Of a stretch of 62,139 nucleotides of DNA, positions 27,982 to 36,321 are shown piece by piece. The position numbers and the translations under genes are program-made. Every line of letters starts with the position of its first letter. Position 1 is the first letter of the stretch. Origin of the DNA: Bacteroidota bacterium (GTDB taxonomy: Bacteria > Bacteroidota > Bacteroidia > Chitinophagales > Chitinophagaceae); NCBI GenBank assembly GCA_025363385.1, contig JANYEA010000148.1:1-62139 (forward strand), given 5' to 3'. The notes beneath the pieces were generated by a model. The model did no database searches. It was given only the letters and a program-made list of their open reading frames with translations, and was not told the DNA's origin.

Positions 27982-27989
27982 CAAAGGTA
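27982..27989 (-). promoter_or_regulatory. Candidate -7 element abutting the clpS start
   Basis: Reads TACCTTTG on the minus strand, an exact TAnnTTTG; TTTC lies 18 bases upstream as a near -33 element. Transcription would start at or very near the clpS ATG. Confidence 0.5.
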
Positions 27990-28185
27990 ATAGATGAATC
28001 TTTAAAAGAAACGCAAAAAAATCATTTTCATTTTATGGTGGATAAATTAGTTTTAGTGAACCAGACACATATAATTTCAAAAAATATTTCTATTTTGTTA
28101 AATGGTTAAAATACTGATATCACTGTATTTCAGCTAATTGAAATGGGGAAAGGAGGCAAGATTTGGAGAAAACCTCAAAAAAAAA

Positions 28186-28216
28186 TTTGGCAATATTCAT
28201 TCAAAACCTATTTTTG
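28186..28216 (+). promoter_or_regulatory. Promoter of tRNA-Val
   Basis: TTTG (28186-28189), 19 bases, TATTTTTG (28209-28216): both elements match the Bacteroidota consensus exactly and the tRNA begins 17 bases after the -7 box. The rest of the clpS-tRNA gap (27990-28185) shows no coding or repeat signal I trust. Confidence 0.8.
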
Positions 28217-28233
28217 CACTCCCAACAAACAAA

Positions 28234-28308
28234 GGGAGCATAGCTCAGCTGGTTTAGAGCATCTGCCTTACAAGCAGAGGGTCCGCGGTTCGAACCCGTG
28301 TGCTCCCA
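28234..28308 (+). tRNA. tRNA-Val (anticodon TAC)
   Basis: Full cloverleaf: acceptor GGGAGCA/TGCTCCC, D-arm with GCTC/GAGC, anticodon stem TCTGC/GCAGA with loop CTTACAA (anticodon TAC), T-loop TTCGAAC, discriminator A at 28308. The CCA end is not encoded. Promoter and terminator on both sides make it a single-gene unit. Confidence 0.97.
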
Positions 28309-28310
28309 CA

Positions 28311-28342
28311 AAATAACCCCAAGATTTTTCTTGGGGTTATTT
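28311..28342 (+). terminator. Terminator of tRNA-Val
   Basis: AAATAACCCCAAG (28311-28323) pairs perfectly with CTTGGGGTTATTT (28330-28342), a 13-bp stem, with T-rich sequence after it. Confidence 0.9.
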
Positions 28343-28366
28343 GTTTTATCCATCAAAAAGATTCTT

Positions 28367-28657
28367 TTAGTTTAATTGCAGAGCTGGTAAACGATAATGC
28401 TGACTATCATAGACAAACAATTCTTCAATCTCATAGGTCCAATATTTATATAAAGGCGATTTGGCTAAATACCCATCCGCTTCGGCTTTGTTTTCAGTAT
28501 TCATTGTAATCCAACATGTTTGGGTTTCCATACCAACAGCATAGCTATCAATAATTCCTTTGTTCATTAAATAGTTAATATATGTACGATGAGGGGGCAC
28601 AAACGTCATAAAGTCTTCGTCCATAGTAAATTTGATAACCGCTTGAAATTTTTTCAT
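28367..28657 (-). CDS. YciI-like / muconolactone-isomerase-fold small protein
   Basis: 96 residues from the Met at 28657 (MKKFQAVIKFTMDEDFMTFV); a longer frame to 28774 has no family similarity and overlaps the divergent DUF486 promoter region. The size and pattern (HRTYINYLMNKGIIDSYAVG, then A.GYLAKSPLYKYWTYEIEEL) fit the ferredoxin-like alpha/beta fold of YciI and muconolactone-isomerase relatives. The enzymatic role is unknown. Confidence 0.7.
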   Translation of the reverse strand: MKKFQAVIKFTMDEDFMTFVPPHRTYINYLMNKGIIDSYAVGMETQTCWITMNTENKAEADGYLAKSPLYKYWTYEIEELFVYDSQHYRLPALQLN

Positions 28658-28786
28658 GTACTTCTTTTTTACATTTATAAAATATACAAGATTCGTGCAA
28701 CTTTTTTTCCAATGGCAAACTGTCGTCAAAATAGATTTTCTACTGAACTTATTGCAGTAATTTCCTCTTTTCAAATTAAATATAGG

Positions 28787-29116
28787 ATGAAAACAATTGG
28801 TTTATTGCTGCTTTCGAACATTTTTATGACTTTCGCATGGTACGGTACTTTAAAAGATAGCTCCTTGCCATTATGGAAAGCAATTTTAATCAGCTGGGGA
28901 ATTGCATTTTTTGAGTACTGTTTGATGGTACCTGCCAATAGAGCAGGTTATATAAGTGGGTTGAATGGCTTTCAACTAAAAGTAACTCAAGAAGTTATCA
29001 CTTTAATTATATTTACAATATTTGCTATTTTATATTTGAAAGAGCCATTTCACTATAAATACTTAATTAGTTTTGGGTTGATTTTAGGTGCAGTTTACTT
29101 TGCTTTTAAAAAATAA
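28787..29116 (+). CDS. DUF486 (DMT superfamily) membrane protein
   Basis: 109 residues from the ATG at 28787; the longer upstream frame is antisense to the YciI-like gene and not protein-like. Four transmembrane helices and the family block NIFMTFAWYG ... SWGIAFFEYCLMVPANRAGY, typical of DUF486. Function unknown. Its 3' end overlaps the convergent Ycf48-like gene by 11 bases. Confidence 0.85.
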   Translation: MKTIGLLLLSNIFMTFAWYGTLKDSSLPLWKAILISWGIAFFEYCLMVPANRAGYISGLNGFQLKVTQEVITLIIFTIFAILYLKEPFHYKYLISFGLILGAVYFAFKK

Positions 29117-30119
29117 GTTGGGCGATTTTACCATTTGATCCTGCTAAAAATACAGCATTCCCTTTTTTTGCTTTTTGAACTACATGAAACCCTTCTATTG
29201 AGATGAGTTCCCAATTATTGCCAGCATCTTTTGAAATATCTACTCCAGAAGTGCCACATGCCAAAAGTACATTTCTATGCAAGTATATTACACAGGAACG
29301 ATAACCATGCGGAGCCGTTTTTGGCATAGTAATTGTCATATTCCTGTTTAAGTTAATCAACACACAATTTCCAGTTGAGAAAGTATCTTTCGAGAAATCA
29401 CCACCTACTACAACTGCATTTTTATGACTAACTGCAATTGAATTGGCTCCTGTAGATTCTTTTCCATGTATAAGTGGAAGTTCATGCCATTCTTTTAAAA
29501 AATGTAATCTCGAACTCAACCCACCTGTAACCAAAATCAAATCATTACCGTCTAATTTTAAATTAGTTCCACTGGAAGCAAAAAAAGCTTCTCCTTTTTT
29601 GGTTAAATACATGTTGGGAATATATGGAGTTTCAAATCTTTTCCAGGTACTACCTTGGTCTGTTGTTTCAGATAAATAAACCTTATCATCAATGGGATCG
29701 CCTACAACCATTCCATGTGTATCATTTGTAAAATTCATAGCATCTAAAAACATACCCTTGGTACTATCTTCCATTACTTTATTCCAGGTCTTGCCCCCAT
29801 CAATGGTTTTTAATATGATCGCTGGCGCATCTACGCCCATAATTAAAGCAGTATTTTTATCAAAGGCTTCAATATCCCTGAAGTCGCGTTTTTCATATCC
29901 TGTTACCTTAATCCATTCAAAATAGTTTCCTCCATTTGTAGATCTGGCAACCATACCGTTATTGCCGCTTGCCCAAATGATTTTGTCATTTACTACAGAA
30001 AGTCCACGTATACTAACTTTATTACCTTCTTGAAGTATTTTAATTGAGGTAGTCTGACTATAACCTTTGTTAACTATTACGAAAATAAAAAGAAGCGAAA
30101 AGATATTAATTAAGCGCAT
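29106..30119 (-). CDS. Ycf48-like beta-propeller secreted protein
   Basis: About 337 residues from the Met at 30119, which gives a signal peptide (MRLINIFSLLFIFVIVNKGYS). Repeated BNR/sialidase-like motifs are visible: WASGNNGMVARSTNGG, ILKTIDGGKTWNKV, LSETTDQGSTWKRF, GTSGVDISKDAGNNWELI. They indicate a seven-bladed propeller as in Ycf48/HCF136. In Bacteroidota such proteins are often labelled oxidoreductase without proof. Location periplasmic or outer membrane; function unknown. Confidence 0.82.
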   Translation of the reverse strand: MRLINIFSLLFIFVIVNKGYSQTTSIKILQEGNKVSIRGLSVVNDKIIWASGNNGMVARSTNGGNYFEWIKVTGYEKRDFRDIEAFDKNTALIMGVDAPAIILKTIDGGKTWNKVMEDSTKGMFLDAMNFTNDTHGMVVGDPIDDKVYLSETTDQGSTWKRFETPYIPNMYLTKKGEAFFASSGTNLKLDGNDLILVTGGLSSRLHFLKEWHELPLIHGKESTGANSIAVSHKNAVVVGGDFSKDTFSTGNCVLINLNRNMTITMPKTAPHGYRSCVIYLHRNVLLACGTSGVDISKDAGNNWELISIEGFHVVQKAKKGNAVFLAGSNGKIAQLIF

Positions 30120-30183
30120 AAAGAGCATTTTTGCGAACTAAAAATAGTTTCTTCTTTAGAAACTAGAAATTAAAACATTTTGT

Positions 30184-30915
30184 ATGATTCCATATTGGAT
30201 GAGCCGCACACAATTGATGCTAGGGGATGAGCCTATTAAATTACTCATGTCTAAAAACGTGTTGATAGTTGGTTTAGGTGGGGTTGGTGGAATTTGTGCA
30301 GAAATGATAGCAAGGGCTGGGGTAGGTAAAATGACCATTGTTGATGCTGATACAGTTGATTTGAGTAACACTAACCGTCAAATTCCAGCTTTACATTCAA
30401 CTGCCGGAAAATTGAAAACAGAAGTGATGGCAGAGAGGATCAGAGATATTAATCCAGCTATTGATTTGAAAGTATTGCCTATTTATATCAAAGAAGAAGA
30501 AACCATTCAAATTCTTGAATCTCAAAAATTTGATTATGTGGTTGATTGCATCGATACTTTGTCGCCAAAGGTTTATTTTATTAAAGCCTGTATGGATCGG
30601 AAAATTCCTATAGTGAGCTCTTTGGGGGCTGGAGGGAAATTAGACCCATCTCAAGTAATGATTACTGATATTTCAAAAACCTTTGAATGTAATTTGGCTA
30701 GATATGTTCGTAAGAGATTACATTCTATTGGAATTCAGAAAGGGCTGACAGTTGTTTTCAGCCCTGAAAAAGTAGATCAGTCTAAAGTAATAGAAACCGA
30801 AAAAGCGTTTCCGAAAAAATCGATTATCGGTACAATTAGTTATATGCCTGCTATCTTTGGATGTAATGTGGCGAGTGTTGTAATCAGAGGCTTGTTGTCG
30901 GGTTCTGAAAATTAA
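30184..30915 (+). CDS. tcdA: tRNA threonylcarbamoyladenosine dehydratase TcdA
   Basis: 243 residues of the E1-like ThiF/HesA fold: nucleotide-binding GLGGVGGICAEMIARAGVGK then MTIVDADTVDLSNTNRQ, a typical E1 adenylation site. TcdA (CsdL) uses ATP to cyclise t6A37 of tRNAs to ct6A. The N-terminus WMSRTQLMLGDEPIKLL matches TcdA rather than MoeB or ThiF, and the usual C-terminal rhodanese domain of MoeB is absent. Its stop shares TTAA with the convergent DUF1343 gene. Confidence 0.9.
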   Translation: MIPYWMSRTQLMLGDEPIKLLMSKNVLIVGLGGVGGICAEMIARAGVGKMTIVDADTVDLSNTNRQIPALHSTAGKLKTEVMAERIRDINPAIDLKVLPIYIKEEETIQILESQKFDYVVDCIDTLSPKVYFIKACMDRKIPIVSSLGAGGKLDPSQVMITDISKTFECNLARYVRKRLHSIGIQKGLTVVFSPEKVDQSKVIETEKAFPKKSIIGTISYMPAIFGCNVASVVIRGLLSGSEN

Positions 30916-32078
30916 TACAACAAATAATCGCTCATATCCTTTTGCCAATGATGTGTGTTCGTTAATTTTATGATAGCTGCCAGAAATTCTTGCAGTGGAA
31001 GTTTAAATAATGAAATACTATTGGGAATACCTACTAATTTATCCAGGTGATTTTCTCCTTTTACATTTACAGCAGTTGGATAATTTGCCCATTTAAAATG
31101 TGTTGGATAAATCGATTTTATAAGATTAATTAAGAGTAAACCATTGGATACGGATTGAAAATAATTACAATCTTGTATCATAAATTCTATCCCCGCACAT
31201 GATTCTTCTTTATATTTTCCTTCTGATGGTTTAAATGAAATCGGTTTTGCTTTTACATCTTCTAACCCTATCTGATTAAATAAATTAGCCACTATTTTTC
31301 CATTCATCCAAGGAGCACCGGCAATTCTAAAAGCCATTTCCGTTCCTCTTCCTTCACTAATATTTGTTGCTTCTAATAGGCACAATCCAGGATATAATAA
31401 CATACTCTCGAAATGTTGAATTGCCGGCGACGTAGGTACAAAAGCTGTTCCCCAGTTGGGCTGAAATTCGAGTCTATTCCAGTAATTACAAGGAATGATT
31501 TCTAAGTCAACACCAAGTTTCATTTTGCTATTGAAATAATTTGCAAGCTCTCCCAATGTACAACTATGTCTGATTGGTATAGCCCATCGGCCGATAAAAG
31601 AAGCACATGCTTCTTGTAAAACAGGCCCCTCAGATAAGTTCATGTTACCAGATAATGGATTGGGCCGATCCAAAATAATGAGCTTTTTACCATTTCCGGC
31701 ACATGCCTCCATTAAGTGAGTTAAAGTCCATAAATAAGTATAAAATCTTGCACCAATATCCGGAATGTCAAAAATTACTATCTCAATACCTTCGAGATCT
31801 TCTGCAGTGGGCGTCAGTTTTTGCCCGTATAAACTAATAAATGGTAATCCCGTTAATGAATCAAAACCATCTGGTATGGGTTCACCATCAGGACCATTGG
31901 TTTCTAAGCCATGTTCTGGCGAAAAAAGCAACTTTATCAAAAAACCATTTTGTTGTAAAACTTTTCTGGTAGCAATTCCCATATTACTGGTAGCGGCATT
32001 ATTAGTAAGTAATGCAATAGGTTTCTGTTTCCAATCAATGGATCGCTTTAATAAAACATCGATACCAAATTCTACCAT
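30912..32078 (-). CDS. DUF1343 / NamZ-type exo-beta-N-acetylmuramidase
   Basis: About 388 residues from the Met at 32078; the in-frame ATG at 32111 overlaps the upstream gene. The conserved DUF1343 blocks are present: LLTNNAATSN, LFSPEHGLETNGPDGEP, FDIPDIGARFYTYLWTL, LDRPNPL and EATNISEGRGTE. Characterised members (NamZ) release terminal N-acetylmuramic acid during peptidoglycan recycling. No signal peptide is seen with the chosen start, so the protein may be cytosolic or use another exit. It lies one base downstream of the YkgJ-like gene. Confidence 0.88.
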   Translation of the reverse strand: MVEFGIDVLLKRSIDWKQKPIALLTNNAATSNMGIATRKVLQQNGFLIKLLFSPEHGLETNGPDGEPIPDGFDSLTGLPFISLYGQKLTPTAEDLEGIEIVIFDIPDIGARFYTYLWTLTHLMEACAGNGKKLIILDRPNPLSGNMNLSEGPVLQEACASFIGRWAIPIRHSCTLGELANYFNSKMKLGVDLEIIPCNYWNRLEFQPNWGTAFVPTSPAIQHFESMLLYPGLCLLEATNISEGRGTEMAFRIAGAPWMNGKIVANLFNQIGLEDVKAKPISFKPSEGKYKEESCAGIEFMIQDCNYFQSVSNGLLLINLIKSIYPTHFKWANYPTAVNVKGENHLDKLVGIPNSISLFKLPLQEFLAAIIKLTNTHHWQKDMSDYLLY

Positions 32079-32079
32079 T

Positions 32080-32685
32080 TTAGTTAAGTTCTTTTTCGAA
32101 ATGTACATCAATTTTTAACTGTTCAATTACATTAAAAATGATGGGGCATCTTTCGTAATGCATAAAATGGGTGAATATTCTTTTTTGAAAATCAGGCAGA
32201 TGTAATGCAGGAAATTCCCTGCAGCCTTCAAACCTTTTTTCATAAATAGTACAACTGTTTTCTTTTAAAAAATGACAAGGCATGGTATTCATAATCATTA
32301 ATCCATGCCCCCCTTTTTCAAGGTATTGCTCATCAAAATGAACTCGACTTAGATTCAAAGCAGTGGAAACTATATCGGCTTCAACATCAGTAACCACTAT
32401 CATTAAGGTTTTACAGCAATTGCCACATTTTTGGCAATCCACTGACTTGCCGATTAAAAGGTTGAGCTGTTGAACTTTTTCGTCTAATCCAGTGAAAGGG
32501 AAGTTTTTCAAAAAGGTTGTGAAACGGTCGTTCTCTTCCAATTTCTCTTTGCTTTTGAAAGAAATTATGTCAAGGTCGGTGACGATATCGTGTTTTTGGT
32601 GCTGGATTTTGTAAAAATAGCTTTGAAATAGAATAATGGGAGCAAAAAAGAGTAAATAATAAAGTTTATCCACAATGTGCATCAA
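32080..32685 (-). CDS. YkgJ-family cysteine-cluster protein
   Basis: 201 residues. The Zn/Fe-S type cluster CQKCGNCC near residue 80, with later cysteines in MPCHFLKENSCTIYEKRFEGC, matches the YkgJ/DUF (YkgJ-type cysteine cluster) family, whose function is unknown. The N-terminal ~20 residues are hydrophobic (YYLLFFAPIILF) and may anchor it. The start at 32685 or the next codon Met at 32682 are both possible. Confidence 0.85.
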   Translation of the reverse strand: MMHIVDKLYYLLFFAPIILFQSYFYKIQHQKHDIVTDLDIISFKSKEKLEENDRFTTFLKNFPFTGLDEKVQQLNLLIGKSVDCQKCGNCCKTLMIVVTDVEADIVSTALNLSRVHFDEQYLEKGGHGLMIMNTMPCHFLKENSCTIYEKRFEGCREFPALHLPDFQKRIFTHFMHYERCPIIFNVIEQLKIDVHFEKELN

Positions 32686-32703
32686 TTTGTAGAAAAGTAA
32701 AAT

Positions 32704-32732
32704 TTTGTGACGGTAGGAGGTGATTAGATTTG
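32704..32732 (+). promoter_or_regulatory. Promoter of the parE-parC run
   Basis: TTTG (32704-32707), 17 bases, TAGATTTG (32725-32732), matching the consensus. A 6-bp hairpin, TAGCCT (32740-32745) / AGGCTA (32754-32759), lies in the 5' leader. Confidence 0.7.
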
Positions 32733-32776
32733 CGGGTTGTAGCCTCTTTTGTTAGGCTAGTAATTTGGAAGATAAT

Positions 32777-34663
32777 ATGGCAGTTGAAAAGAATTTATCA
32801 GAATATAACGAAGCGTCGATTCGCTCGCTAGATTGGAAAGAACATATCCGTCTTCGTCCAGGTATGTATATAGGAAAACTGGGAGACGGATCAGCTCCAG
32901 ACGATGGTATCTATGTGTTGATCAAAGAAGTGATCGATAATAGTATCGATGAACACACTATGGGCTATGGTAAACAGGTTGAGTTGACCATTGAAAACAA
33001 AACAGTTACCATACGTGATTATGGTAGGGGTATTCCTTTGGGTAAACTGGTAGATGTGGTTAGTAAGATCAATACGGGTGCTAAATACGATAGTAAAGCC
33101 TTTCAAAAAAGTGTGGGATTGAATGGTGTTGGTACTAAAGCCGTAAATGCATTAAGTCAGTATTTTAAAGTAACAGCATACCGGGATGGTAAAGAGCGAA
33201 CTGCTGAATTTGAAAAAGGAGAATTGATCAAAGAGCATAAAGAGGCAAAGACAAATGAGCCAAACGGAACAGAAGTTGTTTTTATCCCTGATGAAACTGT
33301 ATTTAGAAATTTCCATTATATACACGAATATTTAGACAATCAACTTTGGAATTATTGCTACCTGAATGCGGGATTAGCCATGCATTTCAATGGGAAGAAA
33401 TATGTTAGTAAAAATGGATTACTTGATTTGCTTCTTCGTAAAACAAATCCAGATGAATTGCGCTATCCGATTATTCATTTGCAGGGGGAGGATATTGAAT
33501 TGGCAATTTCTCATAACAATGATTATGGGGAAGATATTTTCTCTTTTGTAAACGGACAATTTACAACGCAGGGGGGAACCCATCAGCAGGCATTTAGAGA
33601 AAGCTATGTAAAAGTGATTCGTGACTTTTATAAAAAAGATTATGAAGCTTCCGATATAAGAACAAGTATCGTAGCCGCAGTTTCGGTTAGAGTGCAGGAA
33701 CCTGTTTTTGAAAGTCAGACAAAAACAAAACTCGGTTCACAGAATGTTTACGAAGGCGGGCCATCAATGAAGAAATTTATTGAGGAATTTCTTTTAAAAG
33801 AGTTAGATAATTTCCTCCATAGAAATCCTGCTGTTGCAGAGGCTTTACGAAAAAGGATAGAACAAAATGAAAGAGAACGCAAAGAATTAGCAGGCATTAA
33901 AAAACTGGCTAATGAGCGTGCCAAAAAAGCAAACTTACATAACAAAAAATTACGCGATTGCAGGGCACATTTAAATGAGGAACCGCCTGTTAAAAATCGG
34001 GAAGAGTTTATCGTTACTCAAAATAATACTACAATTTTTATTACAGAAGGGGATAGTGCCAGTGGAAGTATTACAAAATCTAGAAATGTAGATACACAAG
34101 CTGTGTTTAGCTTACGTGGTAAGCCTTTGAATTCATTTGGACTTACTAAAAAAGTAGTCTATGAAAACGAAGAGTTTAATTTATTACAACATGCATTAAA
34201 TATTGAGGAAGGGTTAGAAGGGCTGCGTTATAATAATGTGGTGATTGCTACAGATGCAGATGTTGATGGAATGCATATTCGTTTATTAATGATGACTTTC
34301 TTCCTCCAATTCTTTCCAGACCTGGTTAAAAAAGGACATGTGTATATATTGGAAACGCCTTTGTTTAGGGTAAGAAATAAACAGGAAACAATTTATTGCT
34401 TTGATGACGAAGAACGACAGGCTGCCGTAAATAAATTAGGATCAAAACCTGAAATTACAAGATTCAAAGGATTAGGTGAGATTTCACCTGAGGAATTTGG
34501 AAGATTCATTGGACCGCAAATTCGGTTACAACCTGTGATTTTAGAACAAGGCGATCATATTCAAAATTTACTGGAATATTATATGGGTAAAAATACCATG
34601 GATCGGCAGGAGTTTATTATTAATAATTTAAAAGTGGAACTGGATTTAGTACATATTATTTAA
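32777..34663 (+). CDS. parE: DNA topoisomerase IV subunit B (ParE)
   Basis: About 628 residues from the ATG at 32777; a TTG four codons earlier is a less likely start. GHKL ATPase domain with DNSIDEH, DYGRGIP and [15 protein letters not shown]; transducer domain; TOPRIM domain with [10 protein letters not shown] and [12 protein letters not shown]. It supplies ATP hydrolysis for decatenation with ParC. The absence of a long GyrB insert and the presence of parC downstream support topoisomerase IV rather than gyrase. Its promoter sits 45 bases upstream. Confidence 0.93.
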   Translation: MAVEKNLSEYNEASIRSLDWKEHIRLRPGMYIGKLGDGSAPDDGIYVLIKEVIDNSIDEHTMGYGKQVELTIENKTVTIRDYGRGIPLGKLVDVVSKINTGAKYDSKAFQKSVGLNGVGTKAVNALSQYFKVTAYRDGKERTAEFEKGELIKEHKEAKTNEPNGTEVVFIPDETVFRNFHYIHEYLDNQLWNYCYLNAGLAMHFNGKKYVSKNGLLDLLLRKTNPDELRYPIIHLQGEDIELAISHNNDYGEDIFSFVNGQFTTQGGTHQQAFRESYVKVIRDFYKKDYEASDIRTSIVAAVSVRVQEPVFESQTKTKLGSQNVYEGGPSMKKFIEEFLLKELDNFLHRNPAVAEALRKRIEQNERERKELAGIKKLANERAKKANLHNKKLRDCRAHLNEEPPVKNREEFIVTQNNTTIFITEGDSASGSITKSRNVDTQAVFSLRGKPLNSFGLTKKVVYENEEFNLLQHALNIEEGLEGLRYNNVVIATDADVDGMHIRLLMMTFFLQFFPDLVKKGHVYILETPLFRVRNKQETIYCFDDEERQAAVNKLGSKPEITRFKGLGEISPEEFGRFIGPQIRLQPVILEQGDHIQNLLEYYMGKNTMDRQEFIINNLKVELDLVHII

Positions 34664-34695
34664 GATAAGAGTGAAAGAAAAAAAACTGAGAGATC

Positions 34696-35526
34696 ATGAT
34701 ACATGTAGTTTTTGATAGTAATAATGTAATGGCCTTACAAAAAGCAATTGAGTTAGATGAAACTTTGGTTGGTGATATAGTAGAAATTAAAGATGATTAT
34801 GCGGTTGGCCCATTAGAAAATATTTATGAAACAGAAGGCTATCAGACAAGAAGAGACTGGTGGACTAGTATATTGGAATTCTCGCCATATCAAGACCAGA
34901 TCAATATTGTGGATGATAAATTAGCAGTTCACCAATTATTAAGAACACTTGAAGAAAATTCAGAGGAGATTGTGTGGATTTGGATGGGACAAAATGCACA
35001 TGATGTTTGTGGTTATTATTGGTTGATGAGTCAGTTGAAAGATTTACAAGGCAGGATTCAGGTATTATACTTAAATAATCTTCCTTTTATTAATGAAAAA
35101 GGAAGCATTTTTTATCCTGTGTATCTTCATGAGATTCAACCCAAGGAGTTTTTGAAAGCAAAAAAATTAGCCCGCCCAATCACATTGAGTGAATTCGAGG
35201 TAGATCCAGATGAGTGGAAAAAAACTTGTTCCGAAAATGCAATGGTGCGTTTTTTGGAAGGTGGAAAAAAAATTGTAGGGAAAGAGATCAGTTTTTTTGA
35301 TGCAGATATATTAACCAATGTAACTAGTGAGCCACAAAAACTATCCCGTGTTTTATCTAATACATTAAATAGAATGAAGGTAAAAACTGGGGATGTTTTT
35401 ATTGTAGCCCGAATAAAAGCACTTGCTGAAATGGAGAGAGTGGTTACTTCAGGGGATTGGCAAAAAAACTGGAAAGAAATTTCTTTAAAACTTTCAGGCG
35501 GATCAACTGACATAATGAAACAGTAA
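34696..35526 (+). CDS. DUF1835 domain protein
   Basis: 276 residues, cytosolic. The N-terminal block (IHVVFDSNNVMALQKAIELD, then DDYAVGPLENIY) is the DUF1835 signature; the C-terminal ~100 residues probably correspond to the companion DUF3658 domain. Function unknown. It lies 32 bases after parE and one base before the VOC gene, in the run ending with parC. Confidence 0.85.
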   Translation: MIHVVFDSNNVMALQKAIELDETLVGDIVEIKDDYAVGPLENIYETEGYQTRRDWWTSILEFSPYQDQINIVDDKLAVHQLLRTLEENSEEIVWIWMGQNAHDVCGYYWLMSQLKDLQGRIQVLYLNNLPFINEKGSIFYPVYLHEIQPKEFLKAKKLARPITLSEFEVDPDEWKKTCSENAMVRFLEGGKKIVGKEISFFDADILTNVTSEPQKLSRVLSNTLNRMKVKTGDVFIVARIKALAEMERVVTSGDWQKNWKEISLKLSGGSTDIMKQ

Positions 35527-35527
35527 T

Positions 35528-35923
35528 ATGTTTAAAATTGAATGCATACACCATATTGCCATATTAACTTCTCCTGCATTATATCAGGAGTGTAAAAAAT
35601 TTTATACCCATATTTTGGGTTTTACAGTTATTCTGGAAACATTTAGGGAGCCCCGTAATTCCTATAAATTAGATCTGGCTTTAAATGGCCTGTATCAAAT
35701 TGAATTATTTTCATTTCCAGATTATTTAGAACGAGCTTCTTTTCCTGAATCAAAAGGATTAAGGCATTTAGCATTTGGGGTGAAAGAGTTATTACAGGCT
35801 AGAGATTGGCTTTTTAAAAATAATGTACACATAGAAGAAATTAGAACTGATACATTAACAGGAAAGGATTTTTTATTTTTTTATGATCCAAACGGACAAC
35901 CGCTTGAATTATATCAACTTTAA
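35528..35923 (+). CDS. VOC superfamily (glyoxalase-like) protein
   Basis: 131 residues, one glyoxalase/bleomycin-resistance-type domain. Metal ligands are visible at the expected places: His in IHHIAIL, Glu in YQIELFSFP, His in LRHLAFGV and Glu in GQPLELYQL. It resembles the YaeR/SMU.1112c group, whose substrates are unknown. One base separates it from DUF1835 and eight from the cupin-like gene. Confidence 0.88.
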   Translation: MFKIECIHHIAILTSPALYQECKKFYTHILGFTVILETFREPRNSYKLDLALNGLYQIELFSFPDYLERASFPESKGLRHLAFGVKELLQARDWLFKNNVHIEEIRTDTLTGKDFLFFYDPNGQPLELYQL

Positions 35924-35931
35924 ATTTTTAT

Positions 35932-36300
35932 ATGATAGAAATTATACCATTAACTAAGATCGGTGAGGACGAAAGGGGTAGTACACATATTTTTGAAACA
36001 GATCGAACTGGGGAATTTATATTTTCATTCAGAAAGGCCGGAAGCCTAAGTGGCAGACATTATCATAAAGGATTGTCGGCAAATAAAAATCCGGAAAAAA
36101 TTATTTTAGTGAAAGGAGAAGGAACTTTAAACTGGTTTAATGTAATGGGTGAGGAAAAGGGATCTGAAAAAATAATTGGCCCTTCATTGGTACATATTTA
36201 TCCAGGTGCCTGGCATGAATTAGTGGCTGATACTGATATTGTAGTTTTTGAAATGAATGCTTTAGCAGATGGACAAGGCGACACTTTCCGTTTGGATTAA
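35932..36300 (+). CDS. Cupin-like / WxcM-type small protein
   Basis: 122 residues, a single jelly-roll. The GRHYHKG segment and later WHELVADTD match cupin metal-site positions, and the EKIILVKGEGTLNWF strand pattern is cupin-like; dTDP-sugar isomerase-type (WxcM/FdtA) proteins look similar. The substrate is not predictable. It lies 21 bases upstream of parC. Confidence 0.75.
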   Translation: MIEIIPLTKIGEDERGSTHIFETDRTGEFIFSFRKAGSLSGRHYHKGLSANKNPEKIILVKGEGTLNWFNVMGEEKGSEKIIGPSLVHIYPGAWHELVADTDIVVFEMNALADGQGDTFRLD

Positions 36301-36321
36301 TGGTTAAAAGGATTTTAAATT

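Noticed and set aside
28035..28109. 24-codon ORF in the clpS to tRNA-Val gap
   Set aside because: No hydrophobic core, leader pattern, promoter or terminator; consistent with random AT-rich sequence.
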